DNA of 64,000 bases from Oxyruncus cristatus (Eukaryota; Chordata; Aves; Passeriformes; Cotingidae): NCBI GenBank assembly GCA_013399855.1, contig VXAY01005017.1, positions 223,952 through 287,951 on the forward strand, given 5' to 3'. Of this stretch, positions 48,571 to 60,537 are shown one piece after another. The position numbers and the translations under genes were made by a program. The notes under the pieces were generated by a model. It was not told the origin of the DNA. It ran no database searches and was given only the letters and a program-made list of their open reading frames with translations. Each line of letters starts with the position of its first letter. The stretch's first letter is position 1.

Positions 48571-49003
48571 TGTGTGAACAATCTGTTCTGCACCTTCTGA
48601 GGCTTTGCCTATATACCTTAGCATAAACAGAATGCCAGGGTGTGCTCTAAGATGTCTACTGCCTCTAAGGTTAGAACAAGGGTGGATTTCATCCAAGAAG
48701 AAGGCAGGACATCTGACCAGATAACAAACTTCTTACTCTGCCTAGATACTTGTTGCACCCAATTAGAAGTGTATTAGTAATGCATGTTTATAGTTTGATC
48801 TATGACCTGTACCAATGAAATTGTATTGATTATGCACCAGGGTGTGAAGACTGTATATAAGGAGCAGTCTTTGTTCAATAAATCGGACATTTTGTGGATC
48901 ATATTGGTCGTATGCATATGTCTCGTGCTCCTCCATCCACAGCTTACCTCTATTGTTTTGACTGGGTTTACTTAAGTTGAAATATTTCATTCTCACTGAA
49001 ACT
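48571..49003 (+). mobile_element. Solo LTR, ERVK/alpharetrovirus-like layout
   Basis: Compact plus-strand promoter/terminator: CCAAT at 48811-48815, TATATAA at 48854-48860 and AATAAA at 48877-48882, only about 23 bp between the starts of the last two. Such close spacing, with the poly(A) signal near the cap site and a very short R, is characteristic of avian alpharetrovirus-type LTRs. Proposed borders start TGTGTG and are flanked by CAACAT on both sides (48565-48570 and 49004-49009), a 6-bp duplication as usual for that class. The right end would then read ...AACT instead of CA; a 4-bp duplication (ACAT) would put it at 49005 with a CA end. No internal retroviral sequence is next to it. Confidence 0.6.
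48854..48882 (+). promoter_or_regulatory. LTR TATA box and closely following poly(A) signal
   Basis: TATATAA at 48854 and AATAAA at 48877 in one 29-bp stretch; together they define the promoter and 3'-end signal of the LTR. Confidence 0.65.
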
Positions 49004-49009
49004 CAACAT

Positions 49010-51169
49010 ACTTCCAGAGTAGTGCAAAAAAAAACCCCAAACTCTTGCTTTCAGTCCACTGAATTTTCTACAAATTTTTCCTGAGTTTCCTCTGAGAAAT
49101 ATGAACTTTCTGAAGTGCATAAATATTAACATTCTAAACCTTATAAACCAAAGGACAGTGACAGTCCTTTTTTCCCCCATCTTTGATGCCACAAAAGGTT
49201 GCCTAAAACCATGATGTGTTCACCATTAACAGAACATTGTGTTTTCTTAACAATTCCTGAAACTTCAGGTCAATGACTGACAGAATAAGGTTACGAACCC
49301 TGCCTTCTCAATACACGTCTAAACACTGCAAGAACCTGACTCCAATCACTAGTAATGACAAATTCTGACACCTGCAATCTTATCAGGTGGTAGAAACACC
49401 ACACCAAAACTCCCAAGTTGTCAGCACCCTTGCAAATAAATGTGAAATAAGAATCAGACAGCTCTTCTCTGTTCCAATTTTTATAGGAAGAGTTACAATT
49501 TCCTCTTGCTCCACTTGTCTGTCCAGCCTTTATCACATTGCTTTTCGTTTCTTTTTGTTAATATAAAAGAGAGGCACAAGGTGCATTTTACGTAGGTAAA
49601 AGAGGAAGTGTTTGGATCTAAACTGATGATTCTAAAGCAAAAAACAGTCTCCCTTGAAAATGAAATTAGTGCATCTCTGTTCATTCACATTTTAAATATT
49701 TCTCACCTAATCAGTCACTTCCAGTTCAGGTGTTTGCTGGGGTTTATTCTGTTACATAGCATTTTCCTGTTTCTCCCCCTCTTTTTAATATTTTACTTAA
49801 ATATTTAATACCTAACTTTGAGAAGTAACTGGAAAAAAAAATCTCCCTTTGAAGAACAATAGATATGAATTAATAGAACAGCACTGTTCAAGGAGGACAA
49901 AGAAAAAGTCTGTCCCCTATTATTTTGTTTTTTACTTAATAAAATACAATATAATTTTCTCACCATAAATAAATTATCTCTATTTTCCTCGGTTTCTGCC
50001 TTATAATTACCTCCTTACAATTTTATACAGATATAAATTTCTAAATTATCCAGCTTATTTGGATAATGGGAGTCAATTTAATTTGTACTACAGGGGTCCT
50101 TCTCTGCATGTAACTCTTTCCCAGAAGGCTTTTAATTTTTTTTTTTTTTTAAAAAAACCCCAACCTTTTAAATAAATAAGACAGACCTAGCTAAATCAGA
50201 AGAAGACTTTGTACAAGGTACTGCCACTCAATTCATTGGAAACCTTATAAGCTCTTTCATAACTCTAAATTGCATCAGCTTTTTTGTCAATATTTCAAAT
50301 CTTTGGAGAACATTTCTCTTGAAAGTTTGTCTTACCTCATAGATATACCAATCTAGGCTTTTGCACCAAGGACTAGTGGTACCAGTAAAGACACATGCGG
50401 TTGCAAAAATGTCATATGGAACTGAGCAGGATCATTATGAAAGACAGTTCAATACATACCCTCTGTTCTACAACAGTGATAATTTGGACTCTTGCCTGGT
50501 TAGCCCTGCAGTTTTCCTTTATGCCCTCAAGCAACTTTTAAAATTCTGGAGTGACTTCCATTCTTACAGATCATAGGCAAAATGTGGTCCCTATCTGAAA
50601 TAATAAAGTGATAAAGCTGAAAGAACTTTTTTCCAACAACACTATTTACAAACAGATTTTATAGCTATATCAACTTATTAAAAAATAAATTATTACTGAG
50701 TTCCAGTGTGTGTGAATAAATACCTCTTCTTTTGTCTATATCTCTTTTATTTCTTATATTTAGCCAATTTTTGTCATGATCACTGAACAACTCACTAAAT
50801 TTTACTAGATTCGCACTTGTTGAGACAAAAATGGGGCGAGAGGGTAGGGAGGAGAAATAAACTTTGTTCATAAATTTCAATCCTGTTATTTCTGAACTTC
50901 CATATGAAATACATAGAAAATAATCTATTTTTTTCCCTATGCTGGTTTGTATATTTTTTTTTTTCAGTGTTTGCCATTTAAAAATAGAAAGTACCAGATA
51001 TGCTACACGTTTAGGCATTTGTGTTTCCCTTACTAAAATCTTGTCAGTATCTACTTTCTGATTTGCCATGTTTTTTTATTTGATGTAGAAGGTCATATGT
51101 TTAGGTTAGTATGGTGGCTGCTGATGGGTAAGTCCATGGGATGTACTGTTATCTTCTTTTTTCTCTGTA
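49010..51169. other. Unique AT-rich sequence
   Basis: No gene or mobile element recognised. The minus-strand 134-codon frame at 50665-51069 has no recognisable domain and overlaps a 60-codon frame on the same strand. Confidence 0.5.
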
Positions 51170-51222
51170 GTTGATTCCCCCCCNNNNNNNNNNNNNTTCT
51201 GTAGTTGAATCCCCCCCCCCCC
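51170..51222. other. Assembly gap (13 N) flanked by a duplicated poly-C border
   Basis: N at 51184-51196. Both sides carry TCTGTAGTTGA(T/A)TCCCCC, ending in seven C on the left and twelve on the right. This is most simply the two sides of one poly-C run left unjoined. Confidence 0.85.
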
Positions 51223-52220
51223 AAATGTACTGTAACAAGTATTCAGTGCGATTTTTGCTGATAATGTTATCTGCAGTCTGAGTGGACACTTGGTTTCATC
51301 AGCACCAGAAAGGCAAGATATCCATATGATTATTCCATGCTCATATGCTGTAAACATCAATAACTCTGCTCTGCTTTCCCTGCCCTCATCATATAATTAA
51401 CTTCTACAAGTGAAGCATATCCTTTCCGAAAACAGCAAATGTGTAGGAACCCTAAGCAGGTTATTAAGACTTGTTGTCTCGTCTTCCACTCTTTCCTTTC
51501 ACTTACAGTCCCATAATGTTAGGACTATTGTATTTCATGCCTACATTTCATAATGTAGTTTTTATGTTCTTCAGCATTTTATATCCTCTTTGCATGCTGA
51601 GACTGTTGAGCGGTTATAATATGGATTGTTCAGGTCTTTCTTAGTATTACTGCCAGCACAAGACATCTCCAGCTGAATTCTAATATTTTCAACAACTCAT
51701 TTGTCCGTCCAAAGATATGGGATCCTCATCTTGTTGCCATCTTACGTCTTTATATCATGAAATACCTAAATTGCAGTGTAAGGAATGAATTGCCTCCCTA
51801 ACTTGTAATCTGTTCAGTCAAACAAAAGCAGCATTTGTGTGGTCAAATAATATTTTTCTTCAGAATCTCACAACTATCTTTGTTCATCTAATCTCTCAAA
51901 TAATTGCAAAATTCTAGGGCTCTGGTGACTTTTACAGCACATCCTCTTCCCATAACAAAACTCCTTCTATTTTTTTCAACTTTTATCTGGCACAGTTTCC
52001 ATCTCCACGAGAGGTCTATTTTCCTTATTTAGTTGAACAAGTTCTTTTTTACTTTATGTGAGTATATTACAGACCTCAGTGAAGTCCAGTAGAAAATATT
52101 CAATTAAAATTCTGATTCACAATTACTTTTCAGTACCCCTAAAGCATGTATTATTTTAAAAAACATGAACACTGCAGTAAATTCTCCAAACCTGTGTTTG
52201 AAGCACTTCATTAAAAAGAT

Positions 52221-52260
52221 GTGGTTTCTCTTTACTCTGTGTGGTTTCTCTTCACTCTGT
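52221..52260 (+). repeat. Two tandem copies of a 20-bp unit
   Basis: GTGGTTTCTCTTTACTCTGT followed directly by GTGGTTTCTCTTCACTCTGT; one mismatch. Confidence 0.9.
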
Positions 52261-53030
52261 ATGGTTGTTTTTATTCCGATTGACTGTACTAACTAATATA
52301 CTCTCAGATCAAGGGTGCCATTTCTTTAAGTGTGGCTGCTTTACACATTGCCTAGGACACAGTGTCTTAGCACAGGCAAACCAATGTTCAAACCAGCTTA
52401 GGCAGGGAAAAGATATTCTGGATGTCCCTATCTCGAGGTACTGGAAGAATATAGAACAGAGAATAGAATATGTCTGCAGAGAATTCTGCGCAGAAGAATT
52501 CTATATGCAGTAAAATGTTTCCAACACAGAGACCATCTTTTCTACAAATTTACAGAGCATATATGGTACATTATATAATTAAGTTCTTATTTTTCAGATG
52601 TAGGTAAAACAAATCAAAAGCGATATTTTCAAATAAGCTCTATTTCATTTTTATTTTTTCAACAAAAGAGAAAGAAAAATAAAAAATTTGAGATATACTG
52701 AAGAGATATTTCCAGGAGAAAGAAAAAAAGAACTCATTACTATTAAAAAGGAAATGTTATGGGAAATAAACCAGAGTGATGAATTGGCATTAATAATGAA
52801 ACGGACAAAACTGGAGCAACCAAAACAGTTAATTTAGTGAAATGATGTCACCTTTTATAGATAGTGTTTGTTTAATCATCTGGATGTTGTTTCAACATTT
52901 CTCAGTGGACAGCTCTCAGTAAAAACTCTTACTGGCTATGCTTGATTGTGTGAAAGTAGAATAGTTGTAAGTAAATTCCTCTCACATATTTCCAAAAAAT
53001 TAGAATTCTTGTGTACTGTCACCCTGACAC

Positions 53031-53060
53031 GTGTGGGTGTGGGGGGGTGGTGGTGGTGGG
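53031..53060 (+). repeat. G-rich run with quadruplex potential
   Basis: GTGTGGGTGTGGGGGGG followed by (TGG)n. Four closely spaced G-runs of three or more can be chosen within 30 bp, in otherwise AT-rich DNA. Confidence 0.8.
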
Positions 53061-55456
53061 CATTGTTAAACGAACAAAAAAGGTAAGAAGCTCAAAGAAC
53101 CCGCTAAAGCACATGTTTGTTGATCACCTGTTTACTCCTCTCTATCTTATTTTAAGGCTCCCTTGATAATTCGCTGACAAATCAAGTAGAGAACAGAAAC
53201 TTTTAGAAACTGAAAAAAACATAAATTGATGAGTCGTTACTCAGAAGAATGTAAAGTAGAATATAAGAAATAGTCTTCCAAGAAGAAAAAGAATCAACCT
53301 GATTTTTTGCTAGTATTAAGCTGCTTTCTTTCCTCTGTTGTTTTTACCATGTTCCTAGTTATATCCCTGTTGCTGGAATGCTTTTTGACATTTGTCAACA
53401 GCTTAGGTTTTCTTGTATTGTGTTCCAATTTTCCTTTTATGATTGAACACTAGATCTACTCACTCTAAATTATTTCTTTTATTGATTATTCTGACTCTAA
53501 TTATAGCACAGGACACATATAGATTTATTCTATTAAGACTGCCTGCAAATAATATCTTCCGCATTCCCTAGAATCATAGATTTTTGCTCAGCTATAGGTA
53601 TTAGTCACAATTACAGCTTTCTATTGACTAATTCTCTCCCATTTTAGAGGTGAAACCAAATAGGTATTGGTTCGTGGATTTGTTTCTTCTAAAACCAACC
53701 AATTTAGAAGCCTATATAGTTGCAAAATCAAGCTTAAAGTATTAGTCAGGTGACATCTATTTTTCAAATCAAATATATATTACTTAATCCTACAAGTATA
53801 TAACAAATACAAGTTTGCATAATAAATTATTCTTTTCTCTTCTGTTAAATTATTTTTTCTTATTCTTTTCATACTTACAGGTACCACAACAAAGTGTTCC
53901 AGGTAGAAAAATTCTTTAAATGCTTATCAGAAAGTATAGTTTATTTAACTAGGTTAATTTATTGCAGCAGCACAAAGACAGTTTATTAAATATTAATTTT
54001 CTTCTATCTGCATTGATATTAGTAATTTAAGTTTGGCTATAGTGTAATCAATTACAGTGAAACATGCTGTGAGCAAGTGAGCCTAGCGCATTAATTTAAT
54101 CTATTTTAGCTACTCCTGCTGTCTCCAAAATCATTTCTATGGTTACAAGGCATTTGTCAAAGATTTCTAAAAGCAAGCATCCTGTGCTTCTGATTCTTCT
54201 CTAAATAAGGCTAACATTTTATTATTCTCTCTGGAACTACTTAGTTTGGGAGTTCTGTATCTCTAAACATTTCTTCTTCAGTAGAAGAGAATTAAAACGT
54301 CATCAATTGACATTTTCTGTAGACAAAATGCAGCGTAGCTGCTTGTAAAACAGATACAAGAAACATGCAAATGTTTATAAATAGCTAGGAGAACTTGACA
54401 TGTCTCGTCTGAGATATCAAAGCACTCAGTTTCTTTTCACCCTTTTAGGAGATACGCTGACAGAATCCACCATGGATTTTAGAGCTGGAAGAGTTTCGTT
54501 CTAGGTTGACATGAATATAAATTGATACCTATAATATCAAGAGGGCAGGAAGGAAGGGATTGTAAAATTGCAATTGCGATCTCTTAAATATGAACCCATG
54601 CCAGCTTTGATTCTGCATTTGATATAGCTCATGTGTGGTCCCAAGCGGTACAAACTTTTAAAAAGAAGATTGAACTCTTGATACTTGAATGCAGTTGGCA
54701 TCAACCTTACATTATATAGATTGTTTTTGTGAAAAATACATTTTTTAAATCATCACTTGAGAGAAAATAATGCAAGCTACTCTGAGACTCCAATATGAAG
54801 TATCATCGGAGTTTGAAAACAGGTCATGACTCCAGCCCACTTTTATCTTGCATAAATGAGTACTGCTGCCAAAAGGGGTAATCTCTGCAACTTGCACTTG
54901 CTTCCTTCCCTACACCAGAACAAGGTTTCACAACTGTAAATGGCAAACTGGTTCTAAAGGCCTTGACTGTATAAAAAAGTCATGTAGCAGTCACCTTCAC
55001 TGAGATCCACATTGGAATGTTGCTCTTTTGTCCTTTATTTACAGAAACATTGAAACACCATTCTTCAAAGTCATGTCTCTGCTGCCCATTTTAGCTAAAA
55101 TAATTAAATTTATTTTTCTTTGTGAAGATTTCCTTGATTTGATATACATATATATATATTTATCACAGGGATCGGCAGGGTTTTTATTTGCTGGCATGAT
55201 GGCAATGCTCAGAAATCCAATTTATGATGAACTCTACAAATGTGACTATGATTATAAGAAAAAAAGCATAAACTATGTCAGAAGTTCCCTCTGGATCACC
55301 TAGTCTATCCCCTATTCAAAGCAACACTAACTTCAAAGTTAGCTTGGGTAGTCCCCAGTTGAATTATTAAAAAGTTCAAGGACTGAGATTTCACGGTCTT
55401 TCTGGGCTCCTGTCCCAGTGCTTAACCACTCTCATGGTGCTTATTTTTTGGCTTAT

Positions 55457-55620
55457 TTTGGTGGATTGACCCTGGCTGGATGTCATGTGCCTAAGAAAGC
55501 CAATCAGTCACTTCCCCTTCTCAACTGAACAGGGGAGAAAAAATATAATTAAAGGCTCATGGGTCAAGATAAGGGGTAGGGAGAGATCACTCACCAGTTT
55601 CTGTCATGAGCAAAACAGAT
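55457..55620 (-). mobile_element. LTR part A (same family as 12243-13369)
   Basis: TTTGGTGGATTGACCCTGGCTGGATGTC matches the shared LTR end seen at 8037 and 12243. The sequence then follows the 12243 copy (AGGGGAGAAAAAATATAATT, GGCTCATGGGTCAAG) until a CR1 interrupts it. The CR1 border is approximate (55620-55640). Confidence 0.7.
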
Positions 55621-55966
55621 TTGTTTTCTGAAACTACATGGAAGCAGTTTGTGGTGAGGTGCGGGTTGGTCACATCTTTCTAGTAGCAAGTGCTAGAACA
55701 AGAGGAAATGGCCTCAGGTTGTTCCAAGGGAGATTTGGATTGAATATTAAGAAAGATAGTAACCAAAAGGTTGCCTAAGCATCAGTACAGGCAGCCAGAG
55801 AAGGTGCTGGATTCACCATCTCTGGAGGTATCTAAAAGACATCTAGATGGGTCCCTTAGGGACGTGCTTTAGCGATGGACTTGGAAATGCTGGGCTAACA
55901 ATTGGCCTTGATGATCTTAAAGGTCCTTTCCAACTTGAACAATTCTATGACCCTATGAGTATATGA
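55621..55966 (+). mobile_element. CR1 LINE tail inserted into the LTR
   Basis: Recognisable CR1 3' end: GAACAAGAGGAAATGGCCTC, then GATGATCTTAAAGGTCCTTT, CCAACTTGAAC, and terminal ATTCTATGACCCTATGA. LTR sequence resumes right after it with GACTTGGGGAAAA, which is continuous with part A in the uninterrupted copy at 12243. Confidence 0.85.
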
Positions 55967-56913
55967 CTTGGGGAAAAAATATTTGAATTTAATGCTAATC
56001 AAATCAGAGTAAAACAACAAGAAATAAATTCAAATCTTAAAACACCTTCCTGCCACACCTCCCTTTGTCCCAGACTCAGCTTTATTCCCAATTCTTTACC
56101 TTCTCCCTCTGAGAGGTGCAGGGAGGCATGGAATGGGAGTTGTGGTCAGTTCACTGCACATTGTCTCTGCTGCTCCTTCCTTCTCACAGGAGGGACTCGT
56201 CACAGTCTTCCCCTGCTTCAGTGTGGTGTCCCTCCCATTGGAGAGAGTCCCTCATGGATTTCTCCACCATGGGTTTTTCCCAGGGGCTACAGTCCTTCAC
56301 AAACTGTTCCAGCATGGGTCCCTTTCATGATGTCCAGTCCTTCAGGAACAGACCACTCCAGAGTGGATTCCCCACAGGGTCATAGGACCTGCCAGCAGAC
56401 CTTCTCCAGCATGGGCTCCTGTCTCCATGGGGCCAAAGGGCCTGTCAGGAATCTACTCCAGTGCAGGCTTTCCATGGGGTCGAGGCCTTCTTTGGACATC
56501 AATCTGCTCCATCATGGGAGCAGCCCTACACAGGCTGCACGTGGGTATCTGCTCCACTGTGGAACTCCATGGGCTGTGGGTAGACATACTAATTCACCGT
56601 GGTCAGCACACAGGCTCCAGTGGAATTTGTGCTCTGGTGCCTGGAGCACCTCCTCCCCCTCCCGCACTGACTTTGGTGTCTGCAAAGCTGTTTTTCTCAC
56701 TTGTCTCTCCAGATACAGCTTGTTGCACAGACTTTTTCCCTTCTTAAATGTGCCAACACAGGGGCACCAGCACTGACAATGACAGATTTAACCTTGGTCA
56801 GTAGCAGGTCCAACTCTGAGCCACTGGTATTGCCTCCACTGTACACAGAGGATGTCTCAGGCAGCCTCCCACAGAAGTGACCCACCCAAAACTCACCATG
56901 CAAACCCAACACG
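55967..56913 (-). mobile_element. LTR part B (same family as 12243-13369)
   Basis: Continues from AAATCTTAAAACACCTTCC through the degenerate ~50-bp tandem pattern (about 56240-56640, CCATGG and CTCCA-C-TGGG motifs) to the end TGCAAACCCAACACG, matching the 12243 copy in order throughout. No clean target-site duplication is visible (TTAT-like on the left, TATAT on the right). Minus orientation is inferred as for the 12243 copy. Overlapping frames here (56116-56776 plus, 56512-56912 minus) are LTR by-products. Confidence 0.75.
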
Positions 56914-59369
56914 TATATCTAGCTGGAATTTGCTTTTTACAACTAATGTCTGAAGTCTGTTGCTTTCTTCTTTATAGCAACTCATTAAGGTATGATGCTT
57001 AAATAGCAATCCAATCCCCCCCTGCCTAGTCACATCTCTTCTGCACTAAACAAATCCATTTCCCTTTTCCTCTCCTCATCTATCACATGCTCCAGTCCTC
57101 TAACCATCTCAACAGTATAGCACTGATGAGTATATCAATGTAAAATAAAGATGATCAAGGAAGAAAGAGAAAACTTATAAATAAGAAAAGCGATCAAGGC
57201 ACATGAATCTGGTTGTAATGAAGATCTACTAATGTAGTATTTTTCTGGAAAAAAATGGTTCATCCACTCACTTCAAACCTTCTTATGAAGGCAATCAACA
57301 ATGAAGTACTTAGGCATTAACTAAGATTTTGGGCAGTACGCTGTCTCTCCTTCGCTGAAACACATTAAGTCCCCAGCTTTGATATAAATAGTTTACTATT
57401 GTCACCATGAAATTTAAATGGAGCTCTAATTCCTTGAAAGAATGGGATGTTAGAGTAATGATTTTCCTTTCATATTGTGGTTATAGATCATAGTAACTGC
57501 ATTTCAAAATAGAAGAACTTTGCTTCTAAATTTTAAGCCCAGTTTGCTGGAAGGAAGTAGTGACAGAAAAATAGGAAGCTGATGAGGAGAAAAGCAAACC
57601 ATTTTCAATATAAGTGACTTACAAGATAAAATTCCTTTTCACCGTGCAAATTTTGACTTTAATAATAAAGTAAGACCCAAAACCAGTGCTCCCCTCCCTA
57701 TGTATCATGAAACAAACACCAAATTCACCTTTCCCGTGTTAACAGGCCTATCACCTAGAATAATGGTTGTTCTAGAGATGTAAACACAAATGAAATGTTT
57801 AATGAAAATTAATTCTTTCTTTACATTATGTACACAAACCTATGGCTCTGTTTTGAGATCAGGTGACAGCAAACCAAAGAGTGAAAGAAGCTATCAATAA
57901 TCGAACACTAATATTAAAACCAGCAAGATTGTAGTTCCGTTATAAAGTGAGGGGGTTTGCTGCTCCATTAAATGTTTTCTGAAATACACGGAATGTGGAA
58001 AAGGACTTTAATTCACCAAAGAAAGCTTGTAATAATGAAAGTATTAGTTTCACTTGTTATTAAAACTTTTGGAAATGTAAAGATTCATGCTTATTAATTC
58101 TAGGTGAATGCACATAGCCCCAAGAAGAGGTAAGCCATGACTTACTCTTCAGCTGTGCTGTATTATTCCGTATCATGAATATATTATTAAAATGCAATAA
58201 GAACCACCACTCCGACACTGGAATTTTAGAAGTAGCCACTGCAGAACAACCCATCTTAGTCATGTTTGTTTCTATGCTTTTCAGTTTAACTTTGGGGATA
58301 ATTTTCAAGGGGATTGTTTATGAGGAAGAGTTTCCGTGGATGCAAATGTTCCAAAACCTAGCCAAACCATTAAGTTACAAATTTTCACAGAAGTGGGATC
58401 TAAATTTGATCATCATGGTTATTCAGAGAGCAAACTTAATAATCATAGATTGAAGATTAAGAATTTGTTTGAATTTTCAAAGTCTATTGCAAATATAGGT
58501 CTACTGCTATTTGTATCAATAGGACATATACAGTCATCTCTGGCACTAAAACAGAGGAAATTAAATATTGAATGCTTTGGAAAATACTATAAAATACAGT
58601 TAATTCAACATTTTTGTTATTTGTGTGCTTTAGATGCATTACCAAAAATCACAAAAGCTAGGCTCTGCAAGATTTCATCTAGAAAGACCTTGTTTCAGTG
58701 CAAGGGAAATTTTGCTTGAGGAATTGTCACATGTCAGCTGTCAGTTTTCCAAAATAAATCTGGTTATTTGAATCTCTGTGAAAGAAAAGATTTTTTTTTT
58801 TTTTTTAGAAGTAAACTGCACTGTAAAACATGCAAAAGTTTGAATTCTGTGGCAAAGTGGAACATTTTCTTCTAGATAATTACATCTCCTACTGTTTCAT
58901 GATTTTAGCACCTTTCTCTTCCAGCAAACAGTTACAGTTATGATAACACAGTCACACTGAATGCTTGGCCGCAGTACATTGATCAAAGATCAGATTCTTT
59001 CGTTCCCTCTGGTCACTGGCAGTGAAATGCAAGCTGAATGTCCAGGCAAGCCACTGCCTCTACCAGTCTCCAGGTGCTGCAGCACAGACACTGATGATGT
59101 TACTAGTCCTCAATTACCCCCTTTTTTAGTAACTGCAGGTGACTCTTCTAATGGATATGCTTTGTCAAATGTTAAGTAAAAAAAAAAAAAAAAATTGCAA
59201 AGCCCTACTTCCAGTTGCTTGCTTTTTTTCTTTTCTTTTTTTTTTTTTTTTTTAATAGGTCACTGAATCACTTCTAAAGAAAATTGACTTTGAGAATTGA
59301 TGGAGACCTCGTGGATGTCACCCAAAGCTTTTTCCACTGACCCCAGTAAGATATTGAATACCTGTAAGG
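56914..59369. other. Unique AT-rich sequence
   Basis: No gene recognised. The 127-codon frame at 58336-58719 and the 92-codon frame at 58175-58453 overlap in different frames and have no recognisable domain. Poly(A)/poly(T) runs occur near 58790, 59178 and 59236. Confidence 0.5.
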
Positions 59370-59391
59370 ATTGACCAATGAATTGGTCAAT
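59370..59391. repeat. Inverted repeat, 9-bp arms
   Basis: ATTGACCAA (59370-59378) and TTGGTCAAT (59383-59391) around TGAA. Contains the CCAAT-box reverse complement as part of the arm; no function assigned. Confidence 0.85.
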
Positions 59392-60511
59392 GAATTATCA
59401 AGAGTTCCTTAAAAGATCCTGACAAAATATATTTTATTTTAGTCAGGAAGTAATCTTGAAAGAAGATGACATTTTCTGTCAGTTTGGTGTAAAAAGCACT
59501 GCAATTTTTTCAACACAAATGCAGAAATTCATAGGACTTGACCTGCAGTTAGGAATCTTGATTTAGATTTACTAATTGCTTTATGACTCAAACTCAATAT
59601 GAAAACACTGTAAAAACAGGGATTTTTGTTTTGGTTTGGGGTTGGGTTTTTTTTTTTGCTTTTTTTTCTCTGACATTTATGCACTGTGAGAAATAAACAG
59701 CTGGGGTAGAGTAGCAGGCTTTTCAATATGTTTTATTTATTTATACACAGAACTTTAAGCATATGTCATCTTGATGGCATTTACATCATAATATATGTTG
59801 TTCCCTATAGCTGTGCAAATTCATCAAAATTGTCTGAATATCTACTGAATGTTAAGGCAGGAAAGCTTACCAAACTTTTTTTTCCATCTGGTTCTTATCC
59901 CGCAGGCTCAGCTTTTTTGCATAAAGCACTCAGAGAAGGAAATATATGTTTTAAAATGAAATAGTCTGTCTCTGAAAGAAGATGGTTCCTTTTCTCAGTC
60001 CAACAGAAAGAAGAAATAGGCATGAGAATTTAATAACCCAGCCATAAGAACAAAACTAATAGAAGGAAAGCATCCCCAGGGAGAGCTAAGCAAGAGGACT
60101 ACATCTAGATTAAATTAAATACATTAGAAAATATTTTGTATGACAGCTTGTGCAACAAATACACCTTTTAACTTGTACAGTTATATTTTCCATTATAAAT
60201 TTATATATGTTCAACAGAGTTACTGATGAAAAAATTCTATTCTTTAGGTTTATGATAACATGTCAAGACTTTGCCCTTCACTGAGTGGTGTCTAAGATGT
60301 GGGGCTATCTGCTGTATGAGTCCATAGTTGGAGAAATAATGGCAGAAAAAATTATAAATGGCCTGTCTTGATAAGTAGGACCTATAGTAGTCCATGCATA
60401 CTTCACTGATGGGTCCCAGGGCTTTTAGCTGATCTAGCAGGCTATGTGCCTCAACACTGAAAACTCATCCAAATTACAATAAGCAAATTCTGATTTCTCT
60501 GATCTTGGACC
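59392..60511. other. Unique AT-rich sequence
   Basis: Only a T/G-rich run at 59621-59670 stands out; no gene recognised. Confidence 0.5.
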
Positions 60512-60537
60512 TTGTGGATATCTGATGATATCCACAA
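60512..60537. repeat. Perfect inverted repeat, 11-bp arms
   Basis: TTGTGGATATC (60512-60522) and GATATCCACAA (60527-60537) around TGAT. No function assigned. Confidence 0.9.

Larger units (their letters stand above)
51223..55456. other. Unique AT-rich sequence with small repeats
   Basis: No gene recognised. Contains a 2x20-bp duplication (52221-52260), a G-rich run (53031-53060) and a TA run (55145-55160). The 91-codon frame at 55028-55303 has no recognisable domain. Confidence 0.5.

Noticed and set aside
50665..51069. 134-codon minus-strand open frame
   Set aside because: Overlaps another open frame on the same strand; no recognisable domain.
56116..56912. Open frames up to 149 codons
   Set aside because: Second copy of the same LTR; not a host gene.
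58336..58719. 127-codon plus-strand frame
   Set aside because: Overlaps another open frame, AT-rich, no domain.
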